This document shows positions 57,869 to 64,000 of a stretch of 64,000 nucleotides of DNA, piece by piece. Location: NCBI RefSeq assembly GCF_025642155.1, contig NZ_CP106798.1, positions 124,001 to 188,000 on the forward strand, written 5' to 3'. The notes below the pieces were generated by a model. That model did not search any database and had not been told where the DNA came from. It worked only from the letters and a program-made list of their open reading frames with translations. The stretch's first letter is position 1, and each line of letters starts with the position of its first letter. The DNA comes from Streptomyces sp. HUAS 15-9. Its GTDB lineage: Bacteria > Actinomycetota > Actinomycetes > Streptomycetales > Streptomycetaceae. The position numbers and the translations under genes are program-made.

Positions 57869-60800
57869 ATGGGGACCGTCATGCCCTTACCGCCGACCAC
57901 AAACGTGTCACCCACAACTACCGGCCAGGCTGACCTGATACTGAACGTCCTTGGGCCAATGTCGGCGCGGCACAACGGGCACGACCTGCCACTCGGCCCG
58001 CCCCGGCGGCGAACACTGCTCGCTTTGCTGCTCATCCGCCTCGGCCGCGTGGTGCCCACCGAACTGCTCATCGAGGAACTGTGGGGTGACGCAGCGCCCC
58101 GTCACGCCGTCGCCACGCTCCAGAGCCATGTCTCTCATCTGCGCCGGGCCCTGCAGACAAAGACAGGAACCGGCCAACTTTCGGTCCTGCGCCATCGGAC
58201 GCCCGGTTACGTCCTCGATCTCGACCCCGAACAGGTCGATGCCTGCCGCTTCGAGCATCTGGTCACCGGCGGGCGGCGGCTGCTGGAACAGCGCGATCCG
58301 AGCACCGCGCAGTCCCGGCTCACCGAGGCCCTGGGACTGTGGCGCGGATCGCCGTACACGGAGTTCGACAGCCATCCGCCGCTCAGCGACGAGCGCACCA
58401 GACTCGAACAGATCCGGCTCACCGCCGTGGAGGCCTACGCGGAGGCGCGGCTGACTCTCGGCGCGGCCGAAGAGGTCGCCGCCGATCTGGACGGGGAGGC
58501 CCGCCGTCATCCCACGCGCGAGCGGCTGGTCGGCCACCTCATGACGGCACTGTCCCGGCTCGGACGGCAGGCCGAGGCGCTCGAGCTGTACGAGCGGACA
58601 CGTAGTCATCTGATCGAGGAGTTCGGCGTGGAGACCGCAGCCGAACTACGCCGGGTCAGAAACGCGATCCTGCGCCAGGAGCCGGGCGCGAGCGCCCCCT
58701 CGAAGGAGCTGTCTCCCGCACCGCACGAGTCCACCGGAACGTCACATGTCCCGCTCGAGGGGAACGAGATCGGTGACGACGGAGTACAGAACTCCGAGGG
58801 CTTCGAGGGCTCCTGGGACGGTAGGGCGGCCGTCACGCCCCGGGGACAGGGCCGGGCCGTGGCGACCGACGACGCCGACGGGACGGACGACTCCGGCCCG
58901 GCCGTCGAACGCGAGGGGACCACGGGGACCGGCGCGCGACCGCAGGCGCGAACCGATGTGCCGCCGGGTGCGCGGGCGGCTGCCGCCGGCACGCAAGCCG
59001 CGACTGCCCAGTGGCGGCCCGTACCCGGGCCGGAGCACGAGCCGGCAGCCGCCTCGGAAGCCGGCGCATCCCCGGAGTCCGAGTCGGGGTGGACGGCTGC
59101 CCCTTCACCGTTCACCGGCCGCAGCCAGGAGCTCGACCGTCTGACGACCGCCGCCGCGAGCGCGGTCGTGGGCCACGGCCATGTGGCCGGCGTCCTCGGC
59201 CCCCCAGGAGTCGGAAAGACCCGTCTGCTGCTGGAACTCGCGGCACGTCTGGAGAGCATGGACGCGCACGAGAAGGGCTTCGGGTTGGAGGTGGTCTGGA
59301 GCCACTGCTTCCCCGGCGAAGGCGTCCCCGCCTACTGGCTGTGGACCCAGATCCTGCGGCGGCTGTCCGCCACCCGGCCGGAGGCCTTCCGTGAGGCGAC
59401 CGAACCGTACGGCGCCCTGCTCGCCCCACTGATGCCCGAGCGGTCGGCGGCCCGGACCGGAGGTCCCAAATGGGCCTCCGACTGGAGCCAGGCCCGCTTC
59501 CTCGCCCACGACGCCGTCTGTGAGGTGCTACTCGCCCTCGCCGGGAAACAGGCGCTCGTACTGCTCCTCGAAGATCTGCAATGGGCGGACACCGCCTCCC
59601 TCGACCTGCTCAGGCTACTGAGCACCCGCTGCCAGGGTCATCCGCTCGGCATCGTGCTCACGGCCCGGGAGTTCGAGGCCGAGTCGGACGCAACGCTGCG
59701 CCGGATGGTCTCCGACGTGCTGCGCGGCCCCAGGACCGAGACACTGCGGCTCCGCGGGCTCTCCCCGCAGGCCGTCGGCGCTCTCGTCGAGGCACATGCG
59801 GGGCCCGGAGTGGACCCGAAGGTCGTCGAGGTGCTGCACCGGCGCAGCGAGGGCAACCCGTACTTCGTGATGCAGCTCCTCTCCCTCGTGGGCGATGCGC
59901 GTAAGCTCCATCGCCCGGATGCGGTCGACGCGCTCCTGGCTCACATTCCCACCGGCGTACGCGAGGCGCTGCACCAGCGGTTCGCCGCGCTGTCCGAGCC
60001 GGTCCTGCGGGTGCTTCGGCTGTGCGCCGTCATCGGCGCCGAGGTGGACACCGACCTGTTGCAGCGGACGGCCACGCGCGACGAACCGGTCGTCGCGGGT
60101 CTTGAGTCGGCCATCCATGCCGGCCTGCTCGAGGAGGACCCCCACCATCCGGGACGGCTGCACTTCGCCCACGCCCTGGTCCAGGAGACGCTCGTCGCCG
60201 AGCTCCCCCGTGAGGACCGCCACCGCCTGCACGCCAGAGTCGCCGACGCGCTGTGCGCGCGCAGGCGCGGGCAGGTGGGGAACGAGGAGATCGAGCGGGT
60301 GGCACATCACAGCTGGCACGCCAAGAGTGCGCTGTCCCCCGCCGAGGTGCTGCCTCGGCTGCTGCTCGCCGCGGAACACGCCGAGGAGTGCATGGCGTAC
60401 GAGCAGGTGGAGATCTGGCTGCGCCGCGCGGTGCACCTGGTCGGCTTCCTGCCTCCGGACGATTCCGCCACGGTGAGTCTGGAACAGAAGCTGCACATCC
60501 AACTCGGCCAGGTGCTCGCCACCACGCGCGGCTACGGCCACCCCGAGGCCGAGACGGCACTGACGCGCGGTCGGGCCCTCAGCACGGCCACTCATGCCCC
60601 CGAGGACCCGTCGGTGCTCTGGGCGCTGTGCACGGCACACCTGGTCACCGGCCGCTACGACGCCTCGCGGCAGTTCTCCGGCCTGCTGCGGGAGATCTCG
60701 CGGCAGACCCGGGAGCCCGTGGCGGCGCTCGGTGCGGCGTACGGCGAAGGCATCGTGCTGCATGTGCGCGGAATGCTCCCGCAGGCGCTCGCCGAGCTGG

Positions 60801-61459
60801 AGCGCGGCGTCGGCATGGCGGACCGTTTCGCCGACGAGGGTCACGCGCTGGCGCGTACCTTCCAGCACGACCCACGCGTCTCCTGCCGCTCCTACGACAC
60901 CTTCACCCACTGGCTCCTTGGACACCAGCAGGCCGCCGACGCGCGCCGGCGTGAGCTGTTGAGCCTCACCGGGTACGAGAGCAGGCCGTCCGACCGCTCG
61001 TTCGCGCTGTACGTGGACGGGGTCGTGGCGGCGTGGGAGGGTGACGCCCGTACCGCACTGGCCTCGAGCGACGAGGGCGTCCGGGTCGCGGGCGAACACG
61101 GACTTCTCTACTGGAAGGCCATGCTGGGCGTCGTCAAAGGGTGGGGCCTGGCGCACGCGGGAGAGCACGACGCCGGCCTCGCCCTCATGTACGGCTCGCT
61201 GGCCGAACTGGGCCAGTCCAGAACGTACTTGCGCCACCCGCTCCACCTGGGCCTGTTGGGCCAGGCGCAGCATCACACCGGGCGGATCGAGGAGGCGAGG
61301 ACGACCTTCCGGATGCTGCTGGCCGCCGTCGAACAACGCCGCGAGCGCGTGTACCTCCACCCGGCACTCCCCGCGACCCCGCTGCTCCACGAACTGCTGG
61401 GCCACGGTACCGACGACGAACTCACGGGCCGGGGGCCGGGAAGGGACGGGCCCGACTGA
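57869..61459 (+). CDS. pteR: SARP-LAL regulator (PimR/PteR type)
   Basis: 1196 residues taking ATG 57869 (ATG 57881 has a slightly better GGGGA site); PimR has nearly this length. N-terminal SARP: winged helix about 25-105 (PLGPPRRRTLLALLLIRLGR, LQSHVSHLRRALQ) and BTAD about 110-265. A long acidic Gly/Ala/Glu/Pro linker about 270-410. Then a LAL-type AAA domain: Walker A GPPGVGKT at 444-451, Walker B ALVLLLEDLQWAD at about 560-570, and helical TPR-like repeats to the end. No LuxR HTH at the C-terminus. Top-level regulator of the polyene cluster. Confidence 0.93.
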   Translation: MGTVMPLPPTTNVSPTTTGQADLILNVLGPMSARHNGHDLPLGPPRRRTLLALLLIRLGRVVPTELLIEELWGDAAPRHAVATLQSHVSHLRRALQTKTGTGQLSVLRHRTPGYVLDLDPEQVDACRFEHLVTGGRRLLEQRDPSTAQSRLTEALGLWRGSPYTEFDSHPPLSDERTRLEQIRLTAVEAYAEARLTLGAAEEVAADLDGEARRHPTRERLVGHLMTALSRLGRQAEALELYERTRSHLIEEFGVETAAELRRVRNAILRQEPGASAPSKELSPAPHESTGTSHVPLEGNEIGDDGVQNSEGFEGSWDGRAAVTPRGQGRAVATDDADGTDDSGPAVEREGTTGTGARPQARTDVPPGARAAAAGTQAATAQWRPVPGPEHEPAAASEAGASPESESGWTAAPSPFTGRSQELDRLTTAAASAVVGHGHVAGVLGPPGVGKTRLLLELAARLESMDAHEKGFGLEVVWSHCFPGEGVPAYWLWTQILRRLSATRPEAFREATEPYGALLAPLMPERSAARTGGPKWASDWSQARFLAHDAVCEVLLALAGKQALVLLLEDLQWADTASLDLLRLLSTRCQGHPLGIVLTAREFEAESDATLRRMVSDVLRGPRTETLRLRGLSPQAVGALVEAHAGPGVDPKVVEVLHRRSEGNPYFVMQLLSLVGDARKLHRPDAVDALLAHIPTGVREALHQRFAALSEPVLRVLRLCAVIGAEVDTDLLQRTATRDEPVVAGLESAIHAGLLEEDPHHPGRLHFAHALVQETLVAELPREDRHRLHARVADALCARRRGQVGNEEIERVAHHSWHAKSALSPAEVLPRLLLAAEHAEECMAYEQVEIWLRRAVHLVGFLPPDDSATVSLEQKLHIQLGQVLATTRGYGHPEAETALTRGRALSTATHAPEDPSVLWALCTAHLVTGRYDASRQFSGLLREISRQTREPVAALGAAYGEGIVLHVRGMLPQALAELERGVGMADRFADEGHALARTFQHDPRVSCRSYDTFTHWLLGHQQAADARRRELLSLTGYESRPSDRSFALYVDGVVAAWEGDARTALASSDEGVRVAGEHGLLYWKAMLGVVKGWGLAHAGEHDAGLALMYGSLAELGQSRTYLRHPLHLGLLGQAQHHTGRIEEARTTFRMLLAAVEQRRERVYLHPALPATPLLHELLGHGTDDELTGRGPGRDGPD

Positions 61460-61567
61460 GGCCGATGAGCTCGGTGCCCCCTGCTCCGCCTCGTCGCTCG
61501 CCTCATCCGGTTCCCGCTGCCGGGATGCACCGCTGCGGGATTCCGGCACGCGGTGGCCCTGCCGTCC

Positions 61568-61582
61568 GGCTCCCGGGGAGCC
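61568..61582. terminator. Stem-loop between convergent pteR and ferredoxin genes
   Basis: GGCTCC-CGG-GGAGCC, nested within outer arms GCGGTGGC and GCCACCGC (8 bp). 109 nt after the pteR stop. Confidence 0.6.
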
Positions 61583-61620
61583 ACCGCGGTCGCCGACCGA
61601 AGCCTCACGGCCGATGCCGC

Positions 61621-61815
61621 TCAGTCCTCGTGGATCGCGATCGCCTGTACCGGACAGGCCATGGGGACGTCGTGCACACGGGGGTCCCCCGCCCCGTCCT
61701 CATGTCCCGGGACCAGGGCGACCACCGCGTCGTCGTCCTGCGTGAAGACGCCGGGTGCGGTCATGACGCACTGGCCGGAGCCGATGCACCGGTCACGGTC
61801 GATGGTGATGCGCAC
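61621..61815 (-). CDS. pteE: 3Fe-4S ferredoxin for polyene P450s
   Basis: 64 residues from GTG 61815 (GGAGGAGGG upstream). Cys pattern RCIGSGQC (C10, C16) and ACPVQAI, with PGVFTQDDDAVVAL between; three cysteines only, as in P450-partner ferredoxins. Begins 44 bases after the P450 stop, so one transcript. Supplies electrons to the two P450s. Confidence 0.93.
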   Translation of the reverse strand: MRITIDRDRCIGSGQCVMTAPGVFTQDDDAVVALVPGHEDGAGDPRVHDVPMACPVQAIAIHED

Positions 61816-61859
61816 GGCGTGGCCCTCCTCCGTTCCTTCCCGTCCCTCCGTCCGGGCGG

Positions 61860-63074
61860 TCACCAGGTGACGGGGAGTTCGATCGGGCCCTGGGCGTCGT
61901 GACCGGCCTTGATGGGCACCTCGTCCAGGGGTACGGCCAGCCGCAGGCCCGGGATGCGGGCGAAGAGCGTGCCAAGGGCGATCTCGAGCTCGGCGCGGGC
62001 GAGATTCTGCCCCAGGCACTGATGGATGCCGTGGCCGAAGCCGACGTGGTGACGTGCGTTGCGCCGGGCGTCGAAAACGTCGGGGTTCTCGTACGCCTTG
62101 GCGTCGCGGTTCATCAGCGTGATGGAGACCAGCACCGCGTCCCCGGCCTTGATGGTCTCGCCGCCGACCTCGATGTCCTCCTTGGCCATCCGGACCATGT
62201 AGTCGGAGACGGAGGTGAACCGCAGCAGTTCCTCGACCACTCCCAAGAGCGCACCGGGGTCGCGCAGCAGCACGTCGATCTGCTCGGGGTGCTGCATGAG
62301 CGTGAGGGCGCCGAGGGCGATCGCGTTGACGGTGGTCTCGTGGCCGGCCACCAGCAGGACGAACGCGATCATGACCACCTCGTTGTGGTCCAGCTCGCCC
62401 TCCTCCAACTGGCGTGCGATCAGCTCGTCCAGCAGGCCGTCCTCGGGCTCGGCCTGCTTCTTCTGCACCAGGCCGTGCAGATACGTGTACAGCTTCCCGA
62501 AGGCCGCGTCGGCGTCCGCCGACGTCGCGGCGCCCACGAAGTCGCGCGAGCACTCCTCGAAGAAGTCGTGGTCGCCGTACGGGACACCGAGGAGCTCACA
62601 GATCGCCATCGAGGGCACCGGCAGGGCGTAGGCCGACACCAGGTCCGCGCCCGGCCCCTTCGCCAGCATGTCGTCCAGGAGCCGGTCGACGAGGCTCTGC
62701 AGCCTGGGACGGATGGCGTTCATGCGCTTGACGCCGAAGCTGGGGATCAGCATGCGCCGCTGCCGGGCGTGCAGGGGGTCGTCGACGCCGATCAGCGGGA
62801 AGGCGAGCCCGCCGCGGTCCTCGGTGCGCTGGACGACGACGGGGAAGTCCGGGTGGCCCCAGTCGGAGGACAGCCGGGGATCGACGAGCAGCGCCCGTCC
62901 CTCGGCATGCCCGGTGATCAGCCATGCCGGTCGGCCGTCGAACAGCGTGACCCGCGTCAGCGGGCTCTCGCCCCGCCACTGGGCGTACTCCTTCGGCGGC
63001 TGGTACGGGCAGGTCCGGTCCTGGGGGAAGGACGGAGCCGACGCCCCGGTGAAGCGGATTTCGGTCTCGGTCAT
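61860..63074 (-). CDS. CYP105-like cytochrome P450 (filipin hydroxylase type)
   Basis: 404 residues from ATG 63074 (GAAAGG upstream). I-helix VLLVAGHETTVNAIALG, ExxR in GVVEELLRFTSV context, heme loop GFGHGIHQCLGQNLARAELE with C353, and the family ending IELPVTW. CYP105 features throughout. In the filipin cluster two CYP105 enzymes, PteC and PteD, hydroxylate C1' and C26; I cannot say which one this is. Ferredoxin gene directly downstream. Confidence 0.93.
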   Translation of the reverse strand: MTETEIRFTGASAPSFPQDRTCPYQPPKEYAQWRGESPLTRVTLFDGRPAWLITGHAEGRALLVDPRLSSDWGHPDFPVVVQRTEDRGGLAFPLIGVDDPLHARQRRMLIPSFGVKRMNAIRPRLQSLVDRLLDDMLAKGPGADLVSAYALPVPSMAICELLGVPYGDHDFFEECSRDFVGAATSADADAAFGKLYTYLHGLVQKKQAEPEDGLLDELIARQLEEGELDHNEVVMIAFVLLVAGHETTVNAIALGALTLMQHPEQIDVLLRDPGALLGVVEELLRFTSVSDYMVRMAKEDIEVGGETIKAGDAVLVSITLMNRDAKAYENPDVFDARRNARHHVGFGHGIHQCLGQNLARAELEIALGTLFARIPGLRLAVPLDEVPIKAGHDAQGPIELPVTW

Positions 63075-63290
63075 GTCGTGCCTTTCGAACAACCGGCAAG
63101 TGCGGTCGTCCATCGAAATGTGAAGGGCTACGGGAATCAGGTTTCAGTCCGTCAGCAGGGCGCCTGGGGCAGTCCGGTCACAGCACCCGGTCGTCCGGCC
63201 CCGGACCCTCGGTCACCGGCCGGAAGGGGTGATCAGCGCACGCGGTCCGCGGGCGCTGATCACCTGTGCCAGTGGGCCGTGGTGCGGAGG

Positions 63291-64000
63291 TCACCAGGTG
63301 ACGGGCAGCTCGTGCACGCCGTAGAAGACCATGTCGGTGCGGAAGCGGAGCTCCTCGACGGGCTTGGCCAGGCGCAGGGTCGGAAAGCGACGGAACAGGG
63401 TCTCGAAGACGATCTGCAGCTCGATCCGGGCGAGTTGCTGGCCGATGCACTGGTGTGCGCCGAAACCGAAGGCCAGATGCGGGGCGGGGCGGCGCGTGAT
63501 GTCGAAGCGCTCGGGCTCCTCCACGAAGGCGGGGTCGAAGTCGGCGGCGAGGACATGCGCGACGACCTGCTCGCCCTCGGTGATGCGCACGCCACCGAGC
63601 TCCACGTCCCGGGTGGCGACGCGCTCGCCGCCGAACTGGCCGATGGTCAGGTAGCGCAGCAGCTCCTCGACCGCATTGCCGATCAACGACGGGTCCTCGC
63701 GAAGCAGGGCCAGCTGGTCGGGGCGGTCGAGGAGCAGCACCGCGCCGAGGCCGATCATGCAGGCGGTGGTGTCGTGGGCCGCGATCAGCAGGGTGCCGGC
63801 CGCGTTCATGAGGAACATGTCGTCGACCACGCCATCGGGGTCCTCGGTGGTGATCAGCGCCGAGATCAGGTCGTCGCCGGGATCGGCCCGGCGCTCCTGG
63901 ACGAGCTGGTAGAGCAGCCCGCCCAGGCGCATGCCGGCGGCCTCGGTGGCGGCGGCGTCCTGGTCGACCCGCATCATCGCCTCGGCAATGTCCTGGAACT
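63291..64000 (-). CDS. CYP105-like cytochrome P450, N-terminus beyond the window
   Basis: Stop at 63291, open to the right edge (about 236 codons seen). I-helix AAGTLLIAAHDTTACMIGLG, NAVEELLRYLTIGQFGG (ExxR), heme loop FGFGAHQCIGQQLARIELQI, and the end VHELPVTW. Alanine-His-Asp-Thr-Thr in the I-helix replaces the usual AGHETT. Second member of the PteC/PteD pair; 216 bases from the next P450 start. Confidence 0.92.
   Translation of the reverse strand, partial: FQDIAEAMMRVDQDAAATEAAGMRLGGLLYQLVQERRADPGDDLISALITTEDPDGVVDDMFLMNAAGTLLIAAHDTTACMIGLGAVLLLDRPDQLALLREDPSLIGNAVEELLRYLTIGQFGGERVATRDVELGGVRITEGEQVVAHVLAADFDPAFVEEPERFDITRRPAPHLAFGFGAHQCIGQQLARIELQIVFETLFRRFPTLRLAKPVEELRFRTDMVFYGVHELPVTW

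Noticed and set aside
63126..63142. CTACGGGAATCAGG upstream of the P450 as a PimM-type box
   Set aside because: Contains GGGAAT but the second half TCCC is missing; too weak to claim.

Overview
The window is about 72-73% GC in feel, with GTG/ATG starts, strong GGAGG-type ribosome sites, ATGA/GTGA-coupled genes, and gene families typical of Streptomyces. It reads as a Streptomyces chromosome segment, probably from an arm. The species cannot be named from the sequence alone.

Layout. (1) 1-4.4 kb is a worn, low-density stretch: a secreted trypsin-like protease running off the left edge, a small secreted protein, a hypothetical protein, and remnants of an HNH-like protein, IS5-like and IS21-like transposases and a metallo-beta-lactamase-fold hydrolase. 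(2) 4.4-46.6 kb is a dense stress, redox and energy island. It holds universal stress proteins (Usp), CBS-BON proteins, Hsp20, two DUF1918 genes (one truncated), an Rv1733c-like membrane protein and a DUF1876 (Rv1738-like) protein. It also holds a two-component system in front of an ApbE / ferric-reductase-like / NuoF-like / ferredoxin operon, a complete nine-gene V/A-type rotary ATPase operon, a P-type cation ATPase with two TrkA-type NAD-binding proteins, an RsbU-like PAS-GAF-phosphatase-kinase, a group 3b-like [NiFe] hydrogenase operon with its own maturation protease, and an operon for an AMP-forming acyl/acetyl-CoA ligase, E1 alpha, E1 beta, E2 and an acyl carrier protein. The gene content resembles the mycobacterial DosR dormancy regulon and the OsdR (DevR-like) regulon of Streptomyces coelicolor. 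A 14-bp palindromic motif (best copy GGGCCGTTCGGCCC) recurs 60-140 nt upstream of most transcription units here and is the best candidate for a shared operator. (3) 46.6-51.8 kb is a junction zone. It carries truncated GntR/UTRA and glycoside-hydrolase-like genes butted together, a sirtuin, a glyoxalase-fold protein, a TetR regulator divergent from a TetX-like flavin monooxygenase with a clear operator, and a decayed gene. (4) 51.8-64 kb opens with a membrane spermidine-synthase-like protein. It then shows the regulatory and tailoring end of a polyene macrolide cluster of filipin (pte) type: type II thioesterase, cholesterol oxidase, PAS-LuxR regulator (PimM/PteF type), SARP-LAL regulator (PimR/PteR type), ferredoxin and two CYP105-like P450s. 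The second P450 runs off the right edge.

How it fits together. The island looks built to hold proton-motive force, redox balance and potassium or calcium homeostasis under energy limitation. Hydrogenase and flavin/ferredoxin electron carriers would handle reducing equivalents, the V/A-ATPase and P-type ATPase would handle ion gradients, and Usp, CBS and Hsp20 proteins would sense or survive low energy. These links are inference from gene content and shared promoter motifs. In the polyene cluster, three heptamer repeats with 4-nt spacers between the divergent regulator genes match the published PimR operator layout, which supports the regulatory hierarchy SARP-LAL regulator to PAS-LuxR regulator to biosynthesis.
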